This document shows, in pieces, positions 26,101 through 35,731 of a stretch of DNA of 37,897 nucleotides (its first letter is position 1; each line of letters opens with the position of its first letter). The position numbers were made by a program, and so were the translations under genes. The DNA lies in NCBI GenBank assembly GCA_944375955.1, contig CALWBE010000048.1, positions 1-37,897 of the forward strand, read 5' to 3'. Under the pieces are notes generated by a model that made no database searches, was not told the DNA's origin, and worked only from the letters and a program-made list of their open reading frames with translations. This stretch comes from an uncultured Clostridia bacterium (GTDB lineage Bacteria; Bacillota; Clostridia; Oscillospirales; CAG-382).

Positions 26101-29100
26101 CATTTTACCAAGAATCATATCGGGATTGTCTGCAAAATACTGATTGACGGTTATGCCATTTTCTAATGTTGCAAGATTTACCCAATCAGGCATTATGTCT
26201 ATCATTCTATCTCTTTTCTGTAAAAAGAGGATATCGGCAGTTACCTCTGTACCGGCATTTTTTAAAAACGCATTATTGGGAAGTCTGATAGCACCGACAA
26301 GATCGGCTCTTTGCGCTATATACTGACGAACCTTTGAATTACGCTTATCCATAGTGCCGCTTGATGTTATAAAGGCAACGATACCGCCCGGTCTTACCTT
26401 ATCAAGAGTTTTAGCAAAGAAGTAATCGTGTATCAGAAAATTATGCTTGTTATATTTCTTGTCATTGAGTTTGTAATCACCAAAAGGAACATTGCCAATT
26501 GCAACATCAAAGAAACTGTCCGGCAGAGTTGTATCTTCAAACCCTTGTATAGCAATGGAGTTCCTCTGATAAAGCTGCTGTGCAATTCTGCCTGTTATAC
26601 TGTCAAGTTCAATTCCGTATATTTTACTATCGCTCATACTTTCCGGCACAAGTCCCATAAAGTTACCGATACCACAAGCCGGCTCTAAAATATTTCCCTG
26701 TGTAAATCCCATATTTTCTAAAGCCTTATACATAGACTTGATTATGGTGGGAGAAGTGTAGTGTGCATTTAAGGTAGAAGCTCTTGCATCTTCGTATTCT
26801 TCCGGGGAAAGTGTAGTATATAGCTCTGTAAATTCATCTGTCCAAGTTGACTTTGTTTCATCAAAGGCATCAGAAAGACCGCCCCAACCAACGTATTGGG
26901 ATAAAATTTGCTGTTCTTCAGGCGTTGCAAGTCTATGTTCAAATTCACATTCCTTCAGAACACGTATAGCTTCCATATTCTTTCTGAATTTTTCTTTCGG
27001 GGAACCAAATCCTAACTCATCATTATCAATAACAAAGTTGTGTCTATGTACCATCGGTATTTCGGGATATACAACTGTGTTTGCAGCCTTTGAAGGCTTG
27101 ATCTTTTCAAATTCCGGCACGATTGACTGTTCTGTTTGCTCAGCAAGTGCCGCTTTAACAAAATCTATACTTTCTCTGCGGAAGATGGGAAAACCAACAT
27201 TGCCTTGAAATGTAATATCTTTTAAACTTGCACTGCCGGAGATTTCATCAATACTGTCAACTACAAATTTTCGGTCATCAATGGCAATTTCTGTACCGAT
27301 AAGTGTGGAAACAGACACTTCGGGAGCAGTAGGTTCATCAAGTGTCTGTGTAACTTCTTTTATAACAATTCCGTGTTCCTCTTTATACATTTCGACAAGG
27401 TTGACTTCGCCATTTACACGAATAACGTTGCCTTCTTTGTCGTATCTTATCTCGATTTCATCATCATGATAAGGAACAGTTATTTGTTCAAGATAATAAC
27501 CTTGTGCTTTAATGTTCTTAAACCAATCAGCAGAGAATGAATTTAACTGTTCAATAAGTGCTTGATTTAAGTTATCGCCTTCATCAGCTTCTTGATAAAT
27601 AGGTGGGATACTCTGCTCAAAGCTTCGTGCAGATAACGTTCTTTCTTCGTTATCAACTGCAAACGTCATATCAGGATCGTAACACAAATCCCCATTTAAT
27701 TCATAAGTGTGTGTCACCGATATTCTGCCGTTACCGTTATTTTCAATAACAAGAGGCATAAAGGATTCTCCGGCAGAAAATCGCATATAGTAAGAATTTC
27801 CGTTCAAAATCTGCGGTGCAAATTCCTCCATAAAGAGGTAATTTCTCTGTTCCAATGTTAGATGAGAAGGTGACGTTTTCTCTGAATATCTGCGTTGTAC
27901 CTTTTCATATTCTTCCGTAACCTGTTCTCTGATTTCACCAGCAGTAACATCAAACATTTCTGCAAGATTTTCTTCTGCTGACTTAGTTGTATCTGAAATA
28001 TCTTCCGTTACAGTACCTAATGCTTTTTCTGTGGATATTACCTTATATGAGTTCCTATTTTCATCGGTAATAATGACATCAAAGCCTTTATAATTTAAAA
28101 CATTGATATTTTCTTCAAGCCTATATTTAGGAAAGCCCACCATTGGATATATAGTTTCGTCAATTTCTCGTCTTGTGAGATGAAAATTAAGTTCCTCCGC
28201 AATATTTTCTGCATCTGTTCCAAACGCTTCATAAAAATCTCCAACAGGGAAAAGTGCCACTGTTTTTCCATCATCGTCACGATGAAGCATGCTAAAATAT
28301 TCTGAAAAACTTGTTGTTTCTTCTTGCTGTTTTTCTCTTTCAATGCCCGGAAACAAATCATATGTCCCGTTTATATAGCTTTCAAGTGTATTTAATGCTT
28401 CGCTCCTGAACTTGTATTCCTTATCACTTTCTAAGGTTTCCATCATTAAAGTTTTTAGCTCTGAAAACATCTCATCTGTTTTTTCTTTGTTATCTAAAGC
28501 ATCTTTAACAATAGGAACGGCATTATAATAATCATATCCATATGGGAACGGTCTGTAATTTTCCATAGGAACACTGCTGTACGCATAATAAATACTTTGA
28601 GCGAGCTGATTTTTTTCGTATTCCGGAATATGTAAAACATCTGCTTCAGTTAAATACTGATTGTTTTTCATAAGAATATCTATTCTTTTAGCTGCTTGCT
28701 GCCATGAAACAGTGACTTTATCATATGGCATAGTAATATCATCACGGCTTAGTGTGATACCTTTAGAGTCATGATCTTCCCAGCCAACACCGCCTATTGC
28801 ATGAGAGTTGCCGCCTATCCCATATTCTTTTTTTAGAAAGTCAGCTCTTTTAGCACTATCTGTTTCATTTAAGAAAAAAGAAGCAATTCGCATTTTCCCT
28901 TCGCTCATACCACTGCCACGCATTAAAGCAGAATCAATTTCATTTTCTGTTATAAATTTTCTTCCTTCAAAGGGGTTGTATTCTGTGGCTGTGTATTCTT
29001 TGCGAGGTGTTTTTAATTCTTCAACAGCCTTTATAATCTCAGATAAGTTGTGTATGCTCGGATAGCGTAAAACTGCGTTTCCGTTATTGAGGCTCTCCGA

Positions 29101-30894
29101 AAAATTATGAAGATTTCTAATAAGCGTTTCCTGATAATCAAGACTTTTTAAAGAGGTTATCACATCTTCTGCTGTACTTAGATAACTGCCCTGATCCACA
29201 ATGCCAATATCTAAGTTTTTTTCACTATCTTGAAATAAAGAAACAATTTTCTGTGCCAGTTCTTTTATTTCATTTTCCTTTGCATCATTAATTTCAGCTT
29301 GTGGCATGTACCTACCCATATTAAGCAATTCATCAATTCTTTGTGCAGCATTTTCCCAAGATAGTGTATAACCGTTTTCGGTATTTTTTCTGCCTTGCTG
29401 AATTTTAATTCCACCTTCATCAAACCAAACAGAAATATGCTCTCCGCTTAGTTCAAAACCTTTACCGCCTCGTTTATATTCATTTCTTAAAAACTCAGCA
29501 TTTTCGGTAAGTGATTTTTGTTTTGAAAACTCTGAACAAATACGCTTTTTACTGTTTTCTTCATTTCCGCCGTCACACAGTACCTCATCAATAATTTGCT
29601 GTGAAATAGAAAAAGCAGGGCGAATATTGTTTAATCGCTCTGCTTCTCTTTGCATATCATCTTGAATGTTTGACTCATCAAAAACATCAAATAAGCTCAG
29701 CTGTGCACCAACTGTTTGAGGACTACTTCTTCTGCGCAGTGTCTGAGGTTGTTCATAAGTCCTACCCACATCATCGGATTCTCGGCTTTCAGCTTCTCGC
29801 TTATATTCTCGGTTTTCGCCATTTGCTGTACCATTTCCTCTACTTGTTTCTTCGCTGTTTGGTCGATCTCCCAGAGATGTTCCATCAATGTTCCTCGTAT
29901 CATCATTGCTGAGTAAAGGCTCCGTCTGTATGTTTTCAGAAATTTCTTCCTCATCATTCCGTATTTGCCTATCGGCTTGTCGCTGGGTGGTACTTCCAAG
30001 TTCGGAATCTGTATCCCGTTCTCGCTGGTATAGGTTATCTCTGTCATTTTCATCCGTCCTTTCATCATTATTTGACATTGTTATATTACTATTATCATTG
30101 TACTGTGTTTTTTGGTTTTCTGCAAAAATTTTCGCTTGAATTCTTTCTTTTTTTATTTCAGCGGTAATAGTTGAGGATATTTCTCTCAGTGCCTGCTCTG
30201 ATATTTCACTTACTGCATTACCTATTACAGACATTGTTTCAACAGTATTAAAATCAACAATAAATCTAAAGTCACTCAATTCAAAATATTCGCTGGGGTT
30301 TAATCCCATTCTCTGCATAATCATATATGCAATGGAAACCTCGGCTGTTTGTTGAAATTCCACATCAAGATTGATTTCATCTAAATCACTCAAAAAGCTG
30401 TCTAATTTCACATATTTGAGCTGTGTCAAGTAATCAGCTTTATTGTCCTCAACCGCATTATGAGCAGCGCAGATAATCGCATCTGTGATGTTTGTTGAAA
30501 TACGAAGATCACCGAATGTATTTCCAAGTGTTTCGATAATAGCATTATCATATTTTCTGTCATACTGCCACAAATTTAATTTTTTGCTTTGAGTTGAATA
30601 TGTATCTGCGACATCAAAAACATAGTCTAAATAATATTTGTTTCCTCGCTCCCTAAGCAGTGCAATTCCTTTTGCACCTCTTTTAATTCTGCGGTTTAGT
30701 GTATTATTCCAAGTATCAAAATCTGCACACGCTCGTGCATTAGGACGTTGTGCAAAAATCAAAACCTGATCTTCAAAAGAATATTTATATTGCCATGCAG
30801 CAGTGTTCAAAAATGCCGACCATCTGTTAATAGAGGAAATTCCTTTTGAAGTATCGCATGCAAGCTCAGAGATGAGCTGCAATTTTGTTGCCAT
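23101..30894 (-). CDS. ArdC-like / N6-adenine methylase / SNF2 helicase protein, 5' exon
   Basis: The first 2598 codons of a protein of 2875 residues. An ArdC-like N-terminal domain is seen in QVLIFAQRPNARACADFDTW and RRIKRGAKGIALL (residues 40-80). Two related 'GGKGF...W..AA.RID.L' modules lie near 465 and 690. FPVGDFYEAFGTDAENIAEE (about 885) resembles the MutS domain I. An adenine methylase follows (EPACGIGNF about 1405; NVPF as motif IV). The end is a helicase: VGAGKT (about 2080), VDEAH (about 2238), FATGTPVSN (about 2290), QRAGRIIRQG (about 2568). Proteins of this kind are common in ICEs and are believed to protect or process the entering DNA. It is interrupted by the intron. Confidence 0.93.
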
Positions 30895-30912
30895 ATAGTA
30901 ACCACCTCCGAT

Positions 30913-31446
30913 TTAACGCTCCATATTGTTATTTCTATTTTTTTCTCTACCCGATAAAAGCATATTTTGTTTCTTCTCATTTTTATTAAGCTGTTTAATA
31001 ATTTTATCTCGTTCATACCATAGTTTGTTCCAAACTTTCTTTTGCGGTGGAGTGGGAGGAGTATCCATTATCTTTCTATAATCTTCGATAGTCATATCAA
31101 TTCCCATTAAATCAGCCATAAGATTGTTATAATGCTGAGTAAGTTTGTAGTCTTTTATGTATGTTTCTTCAGTCAGAGGAATAATACAGCTTTTATTATT
31201 TTCTATGAACAAATAAATCTCTTTTGTGCCTTTTGGGTAGCTAATTTTAACACCGTTAAATTCATTTTTGTCATGACTGCCGGATATAAGCTTTATGTTT
31301 CCGTTTTCTACTGTAAAATAATCCCGATTGCGAGGTGTTCGCATTTCTTTTATTTCCACACCGTAAGCAGGGTGTTTTTTGTCTAATGGAGTTTCCTTAT
31401 ACACACGCATTTTATCGTATAAATTCTTTGTTATTCTATAATACAT
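30913..31446 (-). CDS. ICE protein of unknown function, 177 residues
   Basis: A soluble, basic protein with no recognised family. The N-terminal part (MYYRITKNLYDKMRVYKETP...FTVENGNIKLISGS) looks beta-rich; the C-terminal part is helical and very Lys/Asn-rich (PPQKKVWNKLWYERDKIIKQ). It lies directly upstream of the large methylase-helicase gene with an 18-bp gap that carries GGAGGTGG, so the two are very likely one transcription unit. Confidence 0.7.
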   Translation of the reverse strand: MYYRITKNLYDKMRVYKETPLDKKHPAYGVEIKEMRTPRNRDYFTVENGNIKLISGSHDKNEFNGVKISYPKGTKEIYLFIENNKSCIIPLTEETYIKDYKLTQHYNNLMADLMGIDMTIEDYRKIMDTPPTPPQKKVWNKLWYERDKIIKQLNKNEKKQNMLLSGREKNRNNNMER

Positions 31447-31460
31447 TTTTCACTTACCTC

Positions 31461-31835
31461 TTATCTGCTTGCATTTTTGTCAGCACGAATTTTATCGGCT
31501 TCTTTTATAGCTTGTGAAACAGATTTTATATTCCCGTTTTTAATCTTCTTAATGAAGTTTTCTCTATTCTGCTCATTCATACAATGAATATGTCTGCATA
31601 GTCTTTGAACATTTCCCAAAGTATCGCTTTTTGGGTTTACCAAATTACAAACAAGTTCTCCTATGCTGTCATTTGGGGAAAGGTGTATTTGTAGTGTCCG
31701 TGCATTATCAAGCCTAATCAAGCTAAGAGGGGTAAGCACGCCTATATTTTGCAAGTTTATTTGTAAATCCGCATTTCTGCAAGTTAAATCTGCCACAAGA
31801 TTATTGGTCAAAAATCGTACATTTGCCGTTACCAT
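31461..31835 (-). CDS. ICE protein of unknown function, about 124 residues
   Basis: The product (MVTANVRFLTNNLVADL...) has no recognised domain. Its middle, VLTPLSLIRLDNARTLQIHL, is hydrophobic-alternating; the end is basic and helical (NFIKKIKNGNIKSVSQAIKE). The third of three close starts (31835) is chosen, because GGGAGA lies 9 bp upstream. It is part of the run of small genes between ParB and the large gene. Confidence 0.65.
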   Translation of the reverse strand: MVTANVRFLTNNLVADLTCRNADLQINLQNIGVLTPLSLIRLDNARTLQIHLSPNDSIGELVCNLVNPKSDTLGNVQRLCRHIHCMNEQNRENFIKKIKNGNIKSVSQAIKEADKIRADKNASR

Positions 31836-31871
31836 TTTCATCACTCTCCCAAGCAGCATTGTTTTGTACGA

Positions 31872-32180
31872 TTATCTTTCCGGTTCTTTAGGTATCGTAA
31901 TTTTTTTATCAGCAAAGTTATTTATATGCTTTATACCTTGTTTTGTAAGATTTTTTTCGTCAACGGCTTTGTATGTACTATTGTTTCTTTCCATTATTTC
32001 GGCAAATTCACAAATGTGAAACAGATAATTTCCAACTTTAGTATGATAGTCATCTATATATTTACACTCTTTAATGCTTTTTTCACCGTTTTCAAATGTT
32101 ATTTCAATCTTTCCGCCATCGGGAATACGAAAAAGCTCGTTATACTGACTGTCTATAAATCGTATGTCTTTTGATTCCAT
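31872..32180 (-). CDS. Small ICE protein, 102 residues, unknown function
   Basis: MESKDIRFIDSQYNELFRIP opens a probably beta-rich domain (GGKIEITFENGEKSIKECKY, then VGNYLFHICEFAEIMERN). It resembles large-polyvalent-protein-associated small domains known from Firmicutes ICEs, but I cannot fix the family. The end, PKEPER, is shared in kind with neighbouring genes. Its stop is 36 bp before the next gene start. Confidence 0.7.
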   Translation of the reverse strand: MESKDIRFIDSQYNELFRIPDGGKIEITFENGEKSIKECKYIDDYHTKVGNYLFHICEFAEIMERNNSTYKAVDEKNLTKQGIKHINNFADKKITIPKEPER

Positions 32181-32390
32181 TTACAAAACCTCACTTCCTT
32201 TTTTATGATTCTCATTATACATTTTTTCATAATTAACATTAGGATATTTTTGTAAGTCGGCTCTAAATTGTTCTCTTGTTTTATAAAAACTGCAAGTTTT
32301 ACTTTTGCACATCATAGTTGTAAGGATTCCACATCGTTTTTCATTAACATAGGCAAAGCAATCTCTTTTAATCAAATTTTTCACCTTCAA
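32181..32390 (-). CDS. Small Cys-rich ICE protein, 69 residues
   Basis: The product begins MKVKNLIKRDCFAYVNEKRC and has five Cys (11, 20, 28, 33 and one in the KTCSF motif region), a pattern consistent with a metal site. No named family is recognised. The start overlaps the end of the upstream gene by 23 bp and the stop touches the next start, so it is translated as part of the block. Confidence 0.7.
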   Translation of the reverse strand: MKVKNLIKRDCFAYVNEKRCGILTTMMCKSKTCSFYKTREQFRADLQKYPNVNYEKMYNENHKKGSEVL

Positions 32391-32568
32391 TTTCTCTAAG
32401 TCGTATTATACTGATTATTTTATAGCCGTGTTTTTGTGCAAGTTCTTTCATTTCATATATGATTTTTTTGCGTTCATCTTTGCGGATTCTATTGATGGCA
32501 GCATAAGCGGTTTTATCAATACAGCCGCTTTCGTTATATTTCATATCGGGTTTTCTACTATGTACCAT
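32368..32568 (-). CDS. Small ICE protein, 66 residues (MVHSRKPDMKYNESGC type)
   Basis: A short basic, helical protein: AYAAINRIRKDERKKIIYEM followed by AQKHGYKIISIIRLREIEG. The N-terminal MVHSRKPDMKYNESGC is a start I associate with small conserved ICE proteins, function unknown. GAGAGGTGA, which includes the stop codon of the upstream gene, is its ribosome binding site. Confidence 0.72.
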   Translation of the reverse strand: MVHSRKPDMKYNESGCIDKTAYAAINRIRKDERKKIIYEMKELAQKHGYKIISIIRLREIEGEKFD

Positions 32569-32574
32569 GTTTGA

Positions 32575-32832
32575 TCACCTCTCAGGTTTTCTTTCTTTTG
32601 TTTTTTTCATTCTTTCAAGATGTTTTATTTCATCTAATGCACGAGAACAGAAATCCTTTTGGGCAGATAGCAAATCAGAATAATAATGCCCCCAAAAATA
32701 ATTTTTTCCGTCCTTGCATTGCCATGTTACAAACTGATTAGGTGCTGATTCATGTACACCTAAAACAAATTCTGTACTTCCTACTGTTAATTGATTTGTT
32801 ATAATATAGCCTTCGTTTTTTCTCCAATCCAT
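32575..32832 (-). CDS. Small ICE protein, 85 residues, unknown function
   Basis: The product (MDWRKNEGYIITNQLTVGST...) has a probably beta-rich front with WQCKDGKNYFWGHYYSD and a basic helical end (LERMKKTKERKPER). It is of the type found in the same place in related ICEs and has no known activity. GGAGGTG precedes the start; the stop codon overlaps the ribosome binding site of the next gene. Confidence 0.7.
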   Translation of the reverse strand: MDWRKNEGYIITNQLTVGSTEFVLGVHESAPNQFVTWQCKDGKNYFWGHYYSDLLSAQKDFCSRALDEIKHLERMKKTKERKPER

Positions 32833-32850
32833 ATTTTATACACCTCCATT

Positions 32851-32891
32851 AAAAAAACCGACATTTCTTTAAGTTTAAGAAATATCGGTTT
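32851..32891 (-). terminator. Terminator after the DUF3789 gene
   Basis: A 14-bp stem with one mismatch (32855-32869 with 32877-32891, AAACCGA and ATTTCTT arms) is followed on the minus strand by seven T (32851-32857). The stop codon of the DUF3789 gene lies in its loop region. It ends the repA-parA-parB transcript. Confidence 0.85.
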
Positions 32892-33000
32892 TATCTTCAT
32901 TTTCAATATGTTTACCTGATTCTCCGGCAACTATAAAGCAACACATCATAATTACTCCGAAAATTGTTCCTCCGGCAAATGATAGTATATTCCAAATCAT
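32875..33000 (-). CDS. DUF3789-like single-pass membrane peptide, 41 residues
   Basis: A 41-residue product: one membrane helix (LSFAGGTIFGVIMMCCFIVAG) followed by a short acidic tail. This is the layout of DUF3789, tiny proteins in Firmicutes ICEs beside parB. The ATG lies three bases after the ParB stop, and the ParB end AAGGAGAGATAA is its ribosome binding site. The function is not known. Confidence 0.75.
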   Translation of the reverse strand: MIWNILSFAGGTIFGVIMMCCFIVAGESGKHIENEDKTDIS

Positions 33001-33003
33001 ATT

Positions 33004-33927
33004 TTATCTCTCCTTTTCTTGCTGTCTTTTTCTGTACCAGTTTTCCAACAATTTAATAATCGTATCTTCAACTTGTTGTTTTGAATAGTGTTTAGGAAAA
33101 AACTTTTTTAATTTTGCATCAGTAAGTGTAACTTTTAAAGTTTCACTCTTTTGCTCTTGCATAATGGAAAGTATAACATCAGGATTTAACTTTCCCTCAT
33201 CATAAAATCTTCGTATTTTTTTCGCCTGTTCAATAGATGGAGCAGTATCCTCACTTTCTATTGTTTTTAAAACTTCTGCCTGTTCTTTAGAACCTAAGTA
33301 TGAAATCTCAACTGCGGCATTTAAGGCAATTTCTTTGTTGTCAACCATATCAAGTATTGGATCAATTAAGTTTGTAAGTCTTATATATCTTCTTACTTGG
33401 TCTTTACTTTCACCAACTTGTTCTCCAAGTAATTGACTTGATTTTTTTCCTTCAAACTTGTACGCAAATTGCTCACAAGTTAAATCTGTTCTTTTTCCTT
33501 GTCTTTTCATTGCTTCAAGCTTCATTTGATAAGCATATGCCTTTTCGCTGGGGAGTATATGTTCTCTTTGTAAATTGCTGTCTACAAGGAGAATGGTTGC
33601 AGTATCATCATCAAGATTTTTTACTACTACGGGGACTTCTGTTATCCCTGCTATTTCACAAGCTTTCACACGCCTGTGTCCTGAAAGTATTTCATATCCG
33701 CCGTCTTTATGCGGTCTTGCTACAATCGGAGATAGTACACCGCTTTGTTTTATGCTTTCTACAAGTTCGTCCATACTTTCATCAATCAAAACCTTAAAAG
33801 GCTGCTGTTCAAAGGGTTTTAATTCAGAAAGTGCAACAGGTTTTATTTCTTCGATTTTCCTGCCCTCGTCTGTTTTGAACAGATCATCGTATGTACTCAG
33901 ACTTATGTTTATTCCGCTGTTTGCCAC
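33004..33927 (-). CDS. parB: ParB/Spo0J-family partition protein
   Basis: A protein of 307 residues that binds parS-like sites and works with ParA to stabilise the element when excised. The ParB nuclease-like N domain is seen in PVVARPHKDGGYEILSGHRRV and LQREHILPSEKAYAYQMK; the helix-turn-helix lies in LGEQVGESKDQVRRYIRLTN. GTG at 33927 is chosen (VANSGINISL) because GGAGG lies 9 bp upstream. The frame is open to 33987, but this would overlap ParA by over 100 bp. The overlap with ParA is then 44 bp. No clear parS was seen. Confidence 0.92.
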   Translation of the reverse strand: MANSGINISLSTYDDLFKTDEGRKIEEIKPVALSELKPFEQQPFKVLIDESMDELVESIKQSGVLSPIVARPHKDGGYEILSGHRRVKACEIAGITEVPVVVKNLDDDTATILLVDSNLQREHILPSEKAYAYQMKLEAMKRQGKRTDLTCEQFAYKFEGKKSSQLLGEQVGESKDQVRRYIRLTNLIDPILDMVDNKEIALNAAVEISYLGSKEQAEVLKTIESEDTAPSIEQAKKIRRFYDEGKLNPDVILSIMQEQKSETLKVTLTDAKLKKFFPKHYSKQQVEDTIIKLLENWYRKRQQEKER

Positions 33928-34702
33928 TATCAAGCACCTCCTTTGTAAATTCCCTATATGCTTCAGCCGCTTTACCGCTTTTGTCATATTCGTAAATACT
34001 TTTACCTACCGCTGATGTTTCGGCAGCCTTAATGGAAAGCGGTATTTCCGTCTTATAGATTGTCAAATGCTTTGCATAATTCATACGGATTACCCTTGCT
34101 ATATCCTTTGCATAGTTTGTTCTTTTATCCACCATAGTAAGCAGAATACCTCCAATTTTTAAATTAGGGTTTATCTGTCGTTTTACTTTGCTTACTGTAG
34201 TGATAAGTTGCTGTAAGCCTTTTGCCGGAAGATAATGTGCTTGCACAGGAATAATAACCTCATCTGCTGCGGCAAGTGAATTGATTGTCAGCATACCAAG
34301 AGATGGGGTGCAATCAATCAGTACATAGTCATATTTATTTTTTACTGTATCTATGTAGCTTTTTAATGCCCTTTCTCGGTTCATAATATTGACAAGTGCC
34401 GTTTCCATCCCTGATAGCTCTATGTTTGCAGGAACGAGATCAACACCTTCCTTGTGATGTAAAATCCCCTCACTGTCTGTAATAGGCTGTTCTTCGATTG
34501 CTTTTTGCATAAGAGAGGACAGAGTAATATTGATGTTATCAGGATTTTGATAGCCTAAGCTTTCTGTTAAACTGCCTTGAGCATCACAGTCAATAAGTAG
34601 TACCTTTTTTCCTTCACTCACAAGACCAATACCAAGATTTACTGTTGTTGTCGTTTTACCCACACCACCTTTTTGGTTTGCTATTGCAATTACTTTGCTC
34701 AT
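33884..34702 (-). CDS. parA: ParA/Soj-family partition ATPase
   Basis: A 272-residue Walker-type ATPase. The deviant Walker A is KGGVGKTTT (residues 11-19), Walker A' is LLIDCDAQGSL, and Walker B is YVLIDCTPSLGML. There is no N-terminal HTH, as in ParA of the Soj type, so autoregulation by ParA itself is less likely. It follows repA by 19 bp and its end overlaps parB. ParA-ParB pairs in ICEs maintain the circular form and can influence transfer. Confidence 0.95.
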   Translation of the reverse strand: MSKVIAIANQKGGVGKTTTTVNLGIGLVSEGKKVLLIDCDAQGSLTESLGYQNPDNINITLSSLMQKAIEEQPITDSEGILHHKEGVDLVPANIELSGMETALVNIMNRERALKSYIDTVKNKYDYVLIDCTPSLGMLTINSLAAADEVIIPVQAHYLPAKGLQQLITTVSKVKRQINPNLKIGGILLTMVDKRTNYAKDIARVIRMNYAKHLTIYKTEIPLSIKAAETSAVGKSIYEYDKSGKAAEAYREFTKEVLDSGKQRNKHKSEYIR

Positions 34703-34721
34703 TTTAAATCAACCTTTCTTT

Positions 34722-35702
34722 TTATTTTTGATTTGCTAAGTCATAGTTTACTTTTGCCGAGTACCAATTATCTGCTGTTTCAAAGGAACGATAAATTGTT
34801 GTAATTAAAAATGCCCGAATATTTCGGACATTTGAAGTATTCTCATGCAAAGAATCATAAATATATTCTATATGCGATGAGTTGATTTTTAAAAATCTGC
34901 TTTTAACAACTTCTTGCGGATATTCTTGTTTATTGATACGGATATATGGCTCATTACTGCAAACAACATCAACCATGATTTCTATAATTTCATCAAGCCA
35001 AGCTTTAGGGTATCTGTTGACTATGATGTTATATTCAATGTTATCTTTGATAAGTTGATTGTATTCATTTCTTTCTTCAATCCATCTTATCAAATCTTTT
35101 TTCTGCTTGGCAGAAGTAGGGAGTAGAGAATCTTTCTTCCGAACAGAATGATGTGATATGATATCAGTATCACTAAATTCAGTATCGTTATATTCAGTAT
35201 AATTATTATTAGTATTATTAGAGTATGATTTGGGAACTTCTTGATTTTCCAAAATCATATTTCTTGAAGTATGATTTTCATACTTCTGTGAGTTTGATTT
35301 ACATACTTCTTGATTTTCGATATTCATACTACTGCTTTCATTGAAAGTAGATTCTGATACAAAGTTTTTTACATATATAATATTCGGTTTTCCTAAACCT
35401 TGCCGCTTTTTCTCAATAAGACCGATGCCATTTGCCAGTTCATCAAGAAGTTTGGTTGCTTTCTGTCTTGCACAGCCTATATCTTCAATAATTTCATCAA
35501 CAGTATAAATAATATATACACGATTTTCTTCATCGAACCATTTGTTTTTTACAGATAAACTCATTCTGTCAAGCATAAGCCCATACAGCACTTTTGCTTC
35601 ACAAGATATTTGTTTGAATTGCTCATTTTTAAACAATATTTTTGGTATTCTATAAAAGGTAAACTGCTCTGATTCGCTACCATAAAAATACTCAAAGATC
35701 AT
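34722..35702 (-). CDS. repA: RepA_N-type replication initiator
   Basis: A 326-residue initiator. The first 120 residues fit RepA_N (FTFYRIPKILF, KVLYGLMLDRMSLS, NRVYIIYTVDEIIEDIGCARQKATKLLDELA), a winged-helix DNA-binding domain. A polar linker (about 125-190, rich in Asn, Ser and Thr) is followed by a C-terminal domain (LIRWIEERNEYNQLIKDN...AFLITTIYRSFETADNW), like DUF6017. In RepA_N plasmids the origin lies in the DNA for such a linker; repeats there are listed separately. AAAGGAGG stands 8 bp before the ATG. It would let the excised element replicate. Confidence 0.9.
   Translation of the reverse strand: MIFEYFYGSESEQFTFYRIPKILFKNEQFKQISCEAKVLYGLMLDRMSLSVKNKWFDEENRVYIIYTVDEIIEDIGCARQKATKLLDELANGIGLIEKKRQGLGKPNIIYVKNFVSESTFNESSSMNIENQEVCKSNSQKYENHTSRNMILENQEVPKSYSNNTNNNYTEYNDTEFSDTDIISHHSVRKKDSLLPTSAKQKKDLIRWIEERNEYNQLIKDNIEYNIIVNRYPKAWLDEIIEIMVDVVCSNEPYIRINKQEYPQEVVKSRFLKINSSHIEYIYDSLHENTSNVRNIRAFLITTIYRSFETADNWYSAKVNYDLANQK
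35236..35318. repeat. Direct and inverted repeats inside repA (candidate origin)
   Basis: ACTTCTTGATTTTC occurs at 35236-35249 and 35305-35318. A perfect 9-bp palindrome GAAGTATGA-TTT-TCATACTTC (35266-35286) lies between, and carries the same CATACTTC core as the direct repeats. An AT-rich run follows at 35195-35225. All lie in the DNA for the RepA linker, where RepA_N plasmids of staphylococci carry their origin. Confidence 0.55.
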
Positions 35703-35731
35703 ATTTCATCCTCCTTTCTGGAATTTTGTAT

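Noticed and set aside
29697..30068. Minus-strand frame of 123 residues inside the large methylase-helicase gene
   Set aside because: It lies wholly in another frame of a polar linker of the large protein; no neighbour or domain evidence supports it.
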